Shown here: positions 9,245 to 17,093 of the stretch, in pieces
Position numbering within the stretch: position 1 is the first letter of the stretch
How the letters are laid out: each line of letters starts with the position of its first letter
Origin: Pseudomonas sp. UFMG81
GTDB lineage: Bacteria; Pseudomonadota; Gammaproteobacteria; Pseudomonadales; Pseudomonadaceae
Direction: 5' to 3'
DNA length: 64,000 nt
NCBI RefSeq assembly: GCF_015354575.1
Contig: NZ_JACAFQ010000021.1
Span: 1 to 64,000, forward strand
Position numbers and translations under genes: made by a program
Notes under the pieces: generated by a model
What the model saw: the letters and a program-made list of their open reading frames with translations, nothing else
Database searches by the model: none
Told to the model about the DNA's origin: nothing

Positions 9245-9260
9245 GGCAATGGGCGTGCCA
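9245..9260 (-). promoter_or_regulatory. Sigma-54 promoter of the aldehyde dehydrogenase gene
   Basis: On the minus strand the bases read TGGCACG-CCCA-TTGCC, matching the -24/-12 consensus TGGCACG-N4-TTGCW at nearly every position, including the invariant GG and GC 10 nt apart. Transcription should start near 9234, about 29 nt before the ATG at 9205. Confidence 0.85.
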
Positions 9261-9337
9261 AAGGACTTCGAAGCGGGTCAATGCCCTGTTGACAGGGGCC
9301 TTTGTAGAAATAGGCATGGCGGGAACTATGGTTGACC

Positions 9338-9354
9338 TGTTGCATATTGAGACC
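9338..9354. promoter_or_regulatory. Candidate activator-binding palindrome (upstream site for the minus-strand promoter)
   Basis: TGTTGCA-TAT-TGAGACC, an imperfect inverted repeat with a 3-nt spacer, centred about 87 bp upstream of the -24 element of the peaE promoter. The same architecture (TGTCTCA-N3-TGAAACA) recurs at 9531, so both are probably sites for the AcoR-type activator at 460-2373. Inferred from pattern and spacing. Confidence 0.55.
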
Positions 9355-9402
9355 CAGTGAGACGTGATGTGACACACGTGGCTATGTGTTTGGCTCAAGG
9401 GC

Positions 9403-9512
9403 GCTGGGGCCGCTTTGCGCCCCTTTCGCGGCACAAGGCCGCTCCTACAAGAGACCGCGATCCTCTGTAGGAGCGGCCTTGTGTCGCGAAAGGGCTGCAA
9501 AGCAGCCCCAGC
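9403..9512. repeat. REP/BIME palindrome in the divergent control region
   Basis: GCTGGGGCCGCTTTGCGCCC at 9403 is mirrored by GGGCTGCAAAGCAGCCCCAGC ending at 9512. Inside are facing CGCGGCACAAGGCCGCTCCTACA and TGTAGGAGCGGCCTTGTGTCGCG units. It sits between the two candidate activator sites and so separates the two divergent regulatory units. Confidence 0.85.
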
Positions 9513-9530
9513 ATGATCAGCCCCGTCGCA

Positions 9531-9547
9531 TGTCTCAAGGTGAAACA
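9531..9547. promoter_or_regulatory. Candidate activator-binding palindrome (upstream site for peaA)
   Basis: TGTCTCA (9531-9537), AGG, TGAAACA (9541-9547): a 7-bp inverted repeat with one mismatch and a 3-nt spacer. It is centred about 108 bp upstream of the -24 element at 9646, the usual distance for a sigma-54 enhancer site. Confidence 0.6.
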
Positions 9548-9645
9548 CCCAGTCGCGAAATGGGACGATCACCTACAACCCCAGAGGCTGGCCCATATCC
9601 GCAAAACCCAGGCAACCCACTGATCCAAAACATTTTTGCCACAAC

Positions 9646-9661
9646 TGGCACACTTCCTGTA
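9646..9661 (+). promoter_or_regulatory. Probable sigma-54 promoter of the peaA operon
   Basis: TGGCACA-CTTC-CTGTA. The -24 half is strong; the -12 half has GT where the consensus has GC, so it is weaker than the peaE promoter. The predicted start is near 9672, leaving about 65 nt to the TTG start of peaA. Confidence 0.6.
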
Positions 9662-9736
9662 TCGCCACTGTCACATGCACACCGCACTACCCAAGCGTGC
9701 AAATAACGATAAGAACAACACCGTGGAGGTCTGACC

Positions 9737-11302
9737 TTGAACACGACTCGACTCCGGCGGCAGGCGGGCACACTGGCGCTGGTCGCCACCGCACTGTTCA
9801 CCGCCCAGGCCATGGCGGCCGAGCAGGGCCCGAGCCTGTTGCAGAACAAGTGCATGGGGTGCCATATCCCCGAGGGCAACGACAGCTACAGCCGCATCAG
9901 CCACCAGCGCAAGACCCCCGAAGGCTGGCTGATGAGCATCGCTCGCATGCAGGTGATGCACGGCTTGCAGATCAGCGACGATGACCGCCGCACCCTGGTC
10001 AAGTACCTGGCCGACAAACAGGGCCTGGCCCCCAGCGAGACCGACGGCGTGCGCTACGCCATGGAGCGCCGGCTCAATACCGTCGAGCACTTTGACGATC
10101 AGCTCAGCCAGATGTGCGGGCGCTGCCACTCCGGCGCCCGGGTCGCCCTGCAGCGGCGACCGGCCCAGGAATGGGCGCACCTGGTCAACTTCCACCTCAG
10201 CCAATGGCCATCGCTGGAATACCAGGCCCAGGCCCGTGACCGCGACTGGCTGGACATCGCCCTCAAGCAGATGGTGCCGGACCTGGCCAAGCGCTTCCCC
10301 CTCGACAACCCGGCCTGGGCCGATTGGCTCAAGGCGCGGCCCAAGGCCGAAACCCTGGCGGGGCAATGGGCGTTCAGTGGCCATATGCTCGCCAAGGGCG
10401 ACGTGCGCGGGGTGATGAGCGTCAGCGCAGGTGACGGCGACACCTTCAAGGTCGAGGTCAAAGGCACTTACGCCGACGGCACGCCATTCAATGGCAGTGG
10501 CTCGGCGATCCTCTACAACGGCTACGAGTGGCGCGGCAACGTCAAGGTCGGCGAGGCCAACCTGCGCCAGGTGTTCGCCGCCATCGACGGCCAGATGAAG
10601 GGCCGCATGTTCGAGGCCGAGCACGACGAGCGCGGCCTGGACTTCAGCGCCTCGCAGGCGGGCCAGGGCCGTTTGCTGGCGGTGCAGCCGGCGTTCATCA
10701 AGGCCGGCAGTGACAGCGAGATCACCCTGGTGGGCAGCGACCTGGCCGGCAAGCCGGACCTGGGCGCGGGGGTGCAGGTGACCGAAGTGCTGGAATCAAC
10801 CCCAACGCTGATCCGGGTCAAGGCGCGTGCCGCCAAGGACGCCGCCGCCGGCCAGCGCGAGGTTGCAGTGGGCGCGCTCAAGGGCGTGACGCTGGCGGTC
10901 TACGACAAGGTCGACGAGGTCAAGGTGGTACCGGCGTTCTCCATCGCCCGCATCGGTGAAAACGGTGCTTCCGTGCCGAAGGTCCAAGGCCGTTTCGAGG
11001 CCGAGGCCTGGGGCAAGGATGCCAGCGGCCAACCGCTGCGCATCGGCTACCTGCCGGCCACCTGGAAAGTCGAGCCGTTCAACGAGCGCGCGGTCGAGGA
11101 CGAAGACGTCAAGTTCGCAGGCCAGATGCAGGCCGACGGCGTGTTCGTGCCGGGCGGCGCAGGGCCCAACCCCGCGCGCAAGATGATGACCAACAACGCC
11201 GGCAACCTGAAAGTGGTCGCCACGCTGGCTGACGGTGGCCAGACCGGCGAGGGCCACATGATCGTCACCGTGCAGCGCTGGAACAATCCGCCCCTGCCAT
11301 AG
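9737..11302 (+). CDS. peaA: Quinohemoprotein amine dehydrogenase, alpha subunit (di-heme)
   Basis: A 521-residue periplasmic subunit. The signal peptide ends near AMA (residue 27). Two c-type haem sites are visible, C39-M-G-C42-H43 and C127-G-R-C130-H131, followed by beta-rich domains. The enzyme deaminates primary amines to aldehydes; electrons pass from the CTQ cofactor of the gamma subunit through these haems. The start is TTG at 9737 with GGAGG 7 nt before it; I see no in-frame ATG near. It is first of four co-directional genes (alpha, radical SAM, gamma, beta), the standard QHNDH order, and lies downstream of a probable sigma-54 promoter and enhancer site. Confidence 0.95.
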   Translation: MNTTRLRRQAGTLALVATALFTAQAMAAEQGPSLLQNKCMGCHIPEGNDSYSRISHQRKTPEGWLMSIARMQVMHGLQISDDDRRTLVKYLADKQGLAPSETDGVRYAMERRLNTVEHFDDQLSQMCGRCHSGARVALQRRPAQEWAHLVNFHLSQWPSLEYQAQARDRDWLDIALKQMVPDLAKRFPLDNPAWADWLKARPKAETLAGQWAFSGHMLAKGDVRGVMSVSAGDGDTFKVEVKGTYADGTPFNGSGSAILYNGYEWRGNVKVGEANLRQVFAAIDGQMKGRMFEAEHDERGLDFSASQAGQGRLLAVQPAFIKAGSDSEITLVGSDLAGKPDLGAGVQVTEVLESTPTLIRVKARAAKDAAAGQREVAVGALKGVTLAVYDKVDEVKVVPAFSIARIGENGASVPKVQGRFEAEAWGKDASGQPLRIGYLPATWKVEPFNERAVEDEDVKFAGQMQADGVFVPGGAGPNPARKMMTNNAGNLKVVATLADGGQTGEGHMIVTVQRWNNPPLP

Positions 11303-11353
11303 GGGTGGGCTGGCCGCGCAATTACCTGACGAATCGAATACCGGGAGGTCGCC

Positions 11354-12784
11354 ATGGGCGCACTACTGAATCTGGTCGAACGCAACCTGCACGAAGTGCA
11401 GGTGGATGCCGACCGCATGCTGTTCCATATCCCCAGCAGCTCGCTGTTCGCCACCGACGCGGTGACCGGCGGCATCATCGACACCCTGCGCCGCCAGGGC
11501 TGCTCCGCCGAGGAGCTGATGCAGCAGCTCGGCCAGCAGTTCGACGGGCAGGACATCCAGGAAACCCTGCGCGAGCTGATCGCCCTGGAAGTGGTCAGCG
11601 ACGGCTCGCCATTGACGCCGGAAATCGCCTTGAAGCAGGTCGAGCGCACGGCGCTGAACACTGTGGTGCTCAACGTCAACACCGGCTGCAACCTCAGCTG
11701 TACCTACTGCTACAAGGAAGACCTCGACAAGCCTTCGGCCGGCAAGAAGATGAGCGCCGCCACCGCCGAGGCGTCGGTGGAGATGCTGCTCAAGGAATCG
11801 CCCGACGAGACCCGCTACAGCGTGGTGTTCTTCGGCGGCGAGCCGTTGTCCAACCGGCCACTGATCGAGCACATGGTGGCTTACTGCGAGCGGCGTTTCG
11901 CCGAGGCCGGCAAGCAGGTGGAGTTCATCATGACCACCAACGCCACGCTGCTCACCGAAGAGATCGTCGACTGGCTCAACGCCCACCGTTTCGGGCTGTC
12001 CATCAGCATCGACGGGCCCAAGACCGTGCACGACCGCAACCGCATCACCGTGGGCGGGCAGGGCACCTACGACGTGGTGCGGCGCAAGGCCGACATGCTG
12101 CTGTCGCGCTATGACAGCCGGCCGGTGGGGGCCCGGGTGACCCTCACCCGTGGCATCACCGATGTCGAGACCATCTGGAACCACCTGTTCAACGAGATGG
12201 GCTTTGCCGAGGTGGGCTTCGCCCCGGTGACCTCCGGCGACATGGCCGACTTCAACCTCACCGGCGACGAGCTGGTGCAGGTGTTCGCCAACATGAAGGC
12301 CCTCGGCCGGCGTTACCTGGAGGCGGCGCTGGAGCACCGCAACATCGGCTTCTCCAACCTGCACCAGCTGATCACCGACATCCACGAGGGGCACAAGAAG
12401 GCCCTGCCGTGTGGTGCGGGGTTGAAGATGCTGGCGGTGGACCACGAGGGGGAGCTGAACCTGTGCCATCGCTTCACCGGCTCCAGCCTGCCGACCTTCG
12501 GCAACGTGCACCAGGGCGTCAAGCAAGCACAGCTCAACGATTTCCTGTCGCAACGCCTGGACCGCAGCGGCACCGGCTGCGACAGCTGCCGCATCCGCAA
12601 CCTGTGCTCCGGCGGCTGCTACCACGAAAGCTACGCCCGCTACGGCGACCCGCAGCACCCGACCTACCACTACTGCGAGCTGATGCGCGACTGGGTCGAC
12701 TTCGGCATCGAGGTCTACAGCCGCATCATGGCCGCCAACTCGGCCTTCATCGACCGCTACATCACTCCCAGGAAGGCGCACTGA
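11354..12784 (+). CDS. peaB: Radical SAM/SPASM maturase forming thioether crosslinks in the gamma subunit
   Basis: A 476-residue QhpD homologue. The radical SAM cluster motif CNLSCTYC places Cys at 112, 116 and 119. A C-terminal SPASM region carries the auxiliary-cluster cysteines (LPCGAGLK, NLCHRFTG, GCDSCRIRNLCSGGCYHE, YHYCELM). An N-terminal segment (residues 1-100) resembles a peptide-recognition domain. QhpD installs three Cys-to-Asp/Glu thioether bonds in the nascent gamma polypeptide in the cytoplasm, and the gene lies 1 bp before that target gene. The ATG at 11354 has GGGAGG upstream. The presence of all cluster cysteines argues it is active. Confidence 0.95.
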   Translation: MGALLNLVERNLHEVQVDADRMLFHIPSSSLFATDAVTGGIIDTLRRQGCSAEELMQQLGQQFDGQDIQETLRELIALEVVSDGSPLTPEIALKQVERTALNTVVLNVNTGCNLSCTYCYKEDLDKPSAGKKMSAATAEASVEMLLKESPDETRYSVVFFGGEPLSNRPLIEHMVAYCERRFAEAGKQVEFIMTTNATLLTEEIVDWLNAHRFGLSISIDGPKTVHDRNRITVGGQGTYDVVRRKADMLLSRYDSRPVGARVTLTRGITDVETIWNHLFNEMGFAEVGFAPVTSGDMADFNLTGDELVQVFANMKALGRRYLEAALEHRNIGFSNLHQLITDIHEGHKKALPCGAGLKMLAVDHEGELNLCHRFTGSSLPTFGNVHQGVKQAQLNDFLSQRLDRSGTGCDSCRIRNLCSGGCYHESYARYGDPQHPTYHYCELMRDWVDFGIEVYSRIMAANSAFIDRYITPRKAH

Positions 12785-12785
12785 C

Positions 12786-13109
12786 ATGAAGCACCTCAAA
12801 CCGCTGAACAACAAGGCGCGCATCCTTGAACAGGCCGCCGCCGAGGACCGCGTCGAAGAAGTGCTGGCGATGAGCGCGGTGGCCGGCTGCACCGCCACCA
12901 CCGACCCGGGCTGGGAGGTCGACGCCTTCGGTGGGGTCAGCTCGCTGTGCCAGCCGATGGAGGCCGACCTGTACGGTTGCTCCGACCCTTGCTGGTGGCC
13001 GGCCCAGGTGCCGGACATGATGAGCACCTACCAGGACTGGAACGCCCAGGCGACCAATTCTGCCGAAGACTGGCGCAACCTCGGCACCGTATTCCCGAAA
13101 GACAAATAG
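12786..13109 (+). CDS. qhpC: Quinohemoprotein amine dehydrogenase, gamma subunit (CTQ-bearing crosslinked peptide)
   Basis: A 107-residue precursor: a 28-residue leader (MKHLKPLNNK...EEVLA) plus a 79-residue mature chain. Numbering the Met after VLA as 1, the known crosslink residues all fall in place: Cys7-Glu16, Cys27-Asp33, Cys41-Asp49 thioethers and Cys37-Trp43 for the cysteine tryptophylquinone cofactor. This matches the published P. putida QHNDH structure as I recall it. There is no Sec signal, so export depends on the dedicated ABC transporter. The leader is presumably removed by the subtilisin-like protease at 4094-4771. It is a ribosomally made, post-translationally modified protein, with its maturase directly upstream. 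Confidence 0.97.
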   Translation: MKHLKPLNNKARILEQAAAEDRVEEVLAMSAVAGCTATTDPGWEVDAFGGVSSLCQPMEADLYGCSDPCWWPAQVPDMMSTYQDWNAQATNSAEDWRNLGTVFPKDK

Positions 13110-13128
13110 AACGACAAGGGGAAACCGC

Positions 13129-14250
13129 ATGAAACCTGGATTCTGCGCGCAACTCGCGCTCACCGTCGCCGCCACGGCCTGCGCCTGGGCGGCCCAGGCC
13201 GACGACGCAGGCAAGGCCCTGCAGGCCGGCCACGAATACCTGATTGCCACCAACTACCCGAACAACCTGCATGTGGTGGACGTGGCCAGCGACACGCTGT
13301 TCAAGACCTGCCGCATGCCCGACTCATTCGGCCCGGGCACGGCGATGATGGCGCCGGACAACCGCACCGCCTATGTGCTCAACAACCACTTCGCCGATAT
13401 CTACGGCATCGACCTGGACAGCTGCAAGACCACCTTCCACGCCAACCTTTCCAGCGTGCCGGGGGAGGTGGGCAAGGCCATGTATTCCTTCGCCATCAGC
13501 CCCGACGGCAAGGAGGTGTACGCCACGGTCAACCCCAGCCAGCGCCTGAACGACCACTACGTGGTCAAGCCGCCGCGCCTGGAGGTGTTCCGCACCGGCG
13601 ATGGTTTGGATGCCAAACCGGTGCGTACCTTCCCGATGCCGCGCCAGGTTTACCTGATGCGCGCGGCCGACGATGGCAGCCTGTACGTAGCGGGGCCAGA
13701 CATCTACAAGATGGATGTGCAGACCGGCAAGTACACGGTCGCGCTGCCGTTGCGCAGCTGGAACCGCCCGGGCTACAGCGCCCCGGACGTGCTGTACTTC
13801 TGGCCGCACCAGAGTTCACGGCATGAGTTCTCGATGCTCTACACCATCGCCAAGTTCAAGGATGCCAAGCAGGATCCGGCCACCACCGAGCCGTTGTATG
13901 GCTACCTGAGCATCGACCTGAAGACCGGCAAGGCGCACACGCAAGAGTTCGGCGAGCTGACCGAGCTGTACTTCACCGGCCTGCGCTCGCCCAAGGATGG
14001 CAACCAGATGTACGGTGTGCTCAACCGCCTGGCGCGTTACGACATCAAGCAGAAGAAACTGGTCAAGGCAGCTAACCTCGAACACACCTACTACTGCGTG
14101 ACCTTCGACAAGGCGGGCGACAAGCTGTACCTGGGTGGCACCTTCAACGACCTGGCGGTGTTCGACCCGGACACGCTGGAGAAAGTGAAGAACATCAAGC
14201 TGCCGGGCGGCGACATGTCCACCACCACGCCGCAGGTGTTCGTCCGGTAA
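13129..14250 (+). CDS. peaD: Quinohemoprotein amine dehydrogenase, beta subunit (propeller)
   Basis: A 373-residue secreted subunit with a signal peptide ending near AQA (residue 24). Repeating blade-like motifs follow, such as HVVDVASDTL, YAFAISPDGKEVYATV and LAVFDPDTLEKV, typical of the seven-bladed beta-propeller that packs on the gamma subunit. ATG 13129 follows a GGGG ribosome site 19 bp after qhpC. It ends the dehydrogenase operon; a REP hairpin follows immediately. Confidence 0.93.
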   Translation: MKPGFCAQLALTVAATACAWAAQADDAGKALQAGHEYLIATNYPNNLHVVDVASDTLFKTCRMPDSFGPGTAMMAPDNRTAYVLNNHFADIYGIDLDSCKTTFHANLSSVPGEVGKAMYSFAISPDGKEVYATVNPSQRLNDHYVVKPPRLEVFRTGDGLDAKPVRTFPMPRQVYLMRAADDGSLYVAGPDIYKMDVQTGKYTVALPLRSWNRPGYSAPDVLYFWPHQSSRHEFSMLYTIAKFKDAKQDPATTEPLYGYLSIDLKTGKAHTQEFGELTELYFTGLRSPKDGNQMYGVLNRLARYDIKQKKLVKAANLEHTYYCVTFDKAGDKLYLGGTFNDLAVFDPDTLEKVKNIKLPGGDMSTTTPQVFVR

Positions 14251-14258
14251 TCGCTGTT

Positions 14259-14351
14259 GGCCCCATCGCCGGCAAGCCGGCTCCCACAGGGTTGCGTCGC
14301 GACCGGGGCCCGCACCGTACCTGTGGGAGCCGGCTTGCCGGCGATGGGGCC
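14259..14351. repeat. REP palindrome after peaD
   Basis: GGCCCCATCGCCGGCAAGCC at 14259 is mirrored by GGCTTGCCGGCGATGGGGCC ending at 14351, each followed or preceded by GGCTCCCACAGG-type bases. It separates peaD from the acyl-CoA ligase gene and could attenuate read-through or stabilise the peaD message. Confidence 0.85.
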
Positions 14352-14386
14352 GGATAAATCAACACAAGAACAACAAGAGATCTACC

Positions 14387-16057
14387 ATGACCCAGCCAAG
14401 TTACTCTCAGGGCGACCCGGCCAAACCCCTGCTGACCCAGTGCATCGGCGACGCCTTCGACGCCACCGTCGCCCGCGTCCCCGACAATGAGGCCCTGGTC
14501 GTCCGCCATCAGCAGGTGCGCTACAGCTGGCGGCAACTGGCCGAAGCGGTCAACCAGCACGCGCGGGCACTGATGGCCCTCGGCATCCAGGCCGGTGACC
14601 GGCTGGGCATCTGGGCCCCCAACTGCGCCGAGTGGTGCATCACCCAGTTCGCCAGCGCCAAGGTCGGCGCGATCCTGGTCAATATCAACCCGGCCTACCG
14701 CAGCAGCGAGCTGGATTACGCCTTGGGCCAGTCCGGCTGCCAGTGGGTGATCTGCGCCGATGCCTTCAAGACCTCCGATTACCACGCGATGCTGTTGGAA
14801 CTGGTGCCTGAGCTGGCCGACAGCCACCCCGGCGCACTGGCTTGCGAGCGTCTGCCCGAGCTGCGTGGTGTGATCAGCCTGGCCAGCGCACCGCCGGCAG
14901 GCTTTCTGCCCTGGCCGGTGTTGCAGGCCCGTGCCGGGGAGGTGAGCGCCGAGCAATTGGCCACTCGTCAGTCCAGCCTGCACCCGGACGACGCCATCAA
15001 TATCCAATACACCTCCGGCACGACTGGTTTCCCCAAGGGCGCCACCCTCAGCCACCACAACATCCTCAACAACGGCTACATGGTCGGTGAAAGCCTCGGC
15101 CTCACCGAACATGACCGCCTGGTAGTGCCTGTGCCGCTGTATCACTGTTTTGGCATGGTCATGGCCAACCTCGGCTGCATGACCCACGGCAGCACGCTGA
15201 TCTACCCCAACGATGCCTTCGACCCACTGCTGACCCTGCAGGCCGTGGCCGAAGAGCGCGGCACTGTGCTGTATGGCGTACCGACCATGTTCATCGCCGA
15301 ACTGGACCACCCACGCCGGGGCGAGTTCGACCTGTCCAGCCTGCGCACCGGGATCATGGCCGGCGCCACCTGCCCGATCGAGGTGATGCGCCGGGTGATC
15401 GGCGAGATGCACATGGGTGAAGTGCAGATTGCCTACGGCATGACCGAGACCAGCCCGGTGTCGCTGCAGACCGGCGCGGATGATGACCTTGAGCGCCGGG
15501 TGACCAGCGTCGGGCGCACTCAGCCGCGGTTGGAGAACAAGGTGATCGATGGCGAGGGTAATACAGTGGCGCGCGGCGAGATCGGCGAGCTGTGCACCCG
15601 GGGCTACAGCGTGATGCTTGGCTACTGGAACAACCTCAAGGCCACAGGCGAAAGCATCGATGGCGAAGGTTGGATGCACACCGGCGACCTGGCGGTGATG
15701 GACGAGCAGGGTTATGTGCGCATCGTTGGGCGCAGCAAGGACATGATCATCCGCGGTGGTGAGAACATCTATCCACGCGAGCTTGAGGAATTCTTCTTCA
15801 CCCACCCGGCGGTGGCCGATGTGCAGGTGATCGGCGTTCCGTGCAGCAAGTATGGGGAAGAGATCGTTGCCTGGGTTCGCTTCCACCCAGGGCATAGCGC
15901 CAGCGAAGATGAACTGCGCGAATGGGCGCGGGCGCGGATTGCGCATTTCAAGGTGCCAAGGCACTTCCGCTTCGTCGATGAGTTTCCGATGACGGTGACG
16001 GGGAAGGTGCAGAAGTTTCGGATGCGTGAGATCAGTATCGGGGAGCTTGCGCGCTGA
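14387..16057 (+). CDS. AMP-dependent acyl-CoA synthetase (fatty/short-chain acid-CoA ligase)
   Basis: A 556-residue ANL-superfamily enzyme. It shows the P-loop YTSGTTGFPKGA (near residue 208), YGMTETSP (near 349), HTGDLAVMDEQGY (near 430), GRSKDMIIRGGENIYPRE (near 448) and the C-terminal catalytic Lys in VTGKVQKF. It adenylates a carboxylic acid and transfers it to CoA. Its position just after the amine dehydrogenase genes, which together with the aldehyde dehydrogenase would yield an acid, makes it a plausible third step for aliphatic amines. It is not PaaK-like, so phenylacetate is less likely. Substrate is unproven. Confidence 0.85.
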   Translation: MTQPSYSQGDPAKPLLTQCIGDAFDATVARVPDNEALVVRHQQVRYSWRQLAEAVNQHARALMALGIQAGDRLGIWAPNCAEWCITQFASAKVGAILVNINPAYRSSELDYALGQSGCQWVICADAFKTSDYHAMLLELVPELADSHPGALACERLPELRGVISLASAPPAGFLPWPVLQARAGEVSAEQLATRQSSLHPDDAINIQYTSGTTGFPKGATLSHHNILNNGYMVGESLGLTEHDRLVVPVPLYHCFGMVMANLGCMTHGSTLIYPNDAFDPLLTLQAVAEERGTVLYGVPTMFIAELDHPRRGEFDLSSLRTGIMAGATCPIEVMRRVIGEMHMGEVQIAYGMTETSPVSLQTGADDDLERRVTSVGRTQPRLENKVIDGEGNTVARGEIGELCTRGYSVMLGYWNNLKATGESIDGEGWMHTGDLAVMDEQGYVRIVGRSKDMIIRGGENIYPRELEEFFFTHPAVADVQVIGVPCSKYGEEIVAWVRFHPGHSASEDELREWARARIAHFKVPRHFRFVDEFPMTVTGKVQKFRMREISIGELAR

Positions 16058-16082
16058 GGTGGTTTGAGCGAGAGGTGGCGGG

Positions 16083-16433
16083 ATATTGGGTCATGGCCAC
16101 CGGGTGCCCGCCGGTGTTCTTGCAGCGCCTATCAGATCGAGCGCCGCCCGCGCGGCGCATCGCGGGCAAGCCCGCTCCCACATCTGTTTCGGGCCAATTA
16201 TGCCTGTGAAGGTACCGCTGCCCGCCTTGGTGCATGTCTTGAGTCTGGTGGAGCATCATCAGCGCCCACCTCAAAATCGAGTCGGACCAACAAGGCGGAC
16301 AGTGAAGAACTTGCAGGAGTAACTGGCCCGAAACAGATGTGGGAGCGGGCTTGCCCGCGATGCGCCGCGCGGGCGGCGCTCGATCTTGAGAGCGCTGCAT
16401 ATCTGTCGCCAGCCACCTGGTGGCCTACACGCG
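16083..16433. repeat. ~350-bp composite palindromic element, copy B
   Basis: A diverged copy of the 21-355 element. The arms GATCGAGCGCCGCCCGCGCG near 16135 and CGCGCGGGCGGCGCTCGATC near 16365 face each other. They enclose CCCACATCTGTTTCGGGCCAAT / ACTGGCCCGAAACAGATGTG and the core GGTGCATGTCTTGAGTC. Outer ends GGCCACCGGGTG and CACCTGGTGGCC are also inverted. It lies directly after the ligase gene, so copies A and B bracket the amine cluster. Confidence 0.7.
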
Positions 16434-16459
16434 ATCCCAAGGCGATCAAACCAATAATT

Positions 16460-17032
16460 TCACCGCAAGAATTCCGGGCTGTTGAAATTGCTCAGCCGCT
16501 GATCATCCTGCGCACACTCCAGCCCCTGCACCGGCGCCACCAACAACGCCTTCTGCAAACTCCGCTCACCCGCCGCCCAAGCCTGCTCCAGCACCGGCAG
16601 CACCCGCCGTGGCAGCACACTGAACATCGGCTGCCAATAGCCACCCTGGCGCACCATCGCCGCGCTGTCGTGCTCGACGGCCAGCTTAAGCAAGTCTTCT
16701 ACGAGTGCCTGGTCAACCAGTGGCGCATCACAGGCCAACATCACCACCCACTCATGCCTCGCCACTGAAAGACCGGCGATCACCCCGGCCAATGGTCCGG
16801 GAAAATCCGCCTCGGCATCGCCAACCAGCTGGTCGGCGTAGGCGCGGTAAGCATCCTGGTTGCGGTTGCAGGAAATCACCACGTCGTCGGACAAACCACG
16901 CACCATCCGCTGCACATGGGCCACCAGCGGCTCGCCCCGCCACGGCACCAACCCCTTGTCACGGCCGCCCATGCGCTGGCCACGGCCGCCGGCAAGGATA
17001 AGGATGGAGCAGGGGGGCAGGGTAGTGGGCAT
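16460..17032 (-). CDS. mobA: Molybdenum cofactor guanylyltransferase
   Basis: A 190-residue nucleotidyltransferase that attaches GMP to molybdopterin to give the bis-MGD cofactor. The N-terminal signature LAGGRGQRMGGRDKGL (GTP binding) and LACDAPLV metal-binding Asp are both visible; length matches E. coli MobA. I use ATG 17032; a 15-residue longer form from 17077 is possible because ribosome-site evidence is weak for both. It stands alone next to the RND pump operon, 62 bp away on the same strand, with no other moco gene in view. Confidence 0.9.
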   Translation of the reverse strand: MPTTLPPCSILILAGGRGQRMGGRDKGLVPWRGEPLVAHVQRMVRGLSDDVVISCNRNQDAYRAYADQLVGDAEADFPGPLAGVIAGLSVARHEWVVMLACDAPLVDQALVEDLLKLAVEHDSAAMVRQGGYWQPMFSVLPRRVLPVLEQAWAAGERSLQKALLVAPVQGLECAQDDQRLSNFNSPEFLR

Positions 17033-17093
17033 GAAAAAGGGTTCCAGGCAGTCAATGCCGGGAACCCTCTCATTCAACGCCGGGCTTGTCCAG

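Noticed and set aside
11363..13027. 554-residue open frame opposite the radical SAM and gamma genes
   Set aside because: Antisense shadow of well-supported genes; low-complexity composition and no ribosome site.
14195..15964. 589-residue open frame opposite the acyl-CoA ligase
   Set aside because: Antisense shadow; the ligase strand has all ANL motifs.
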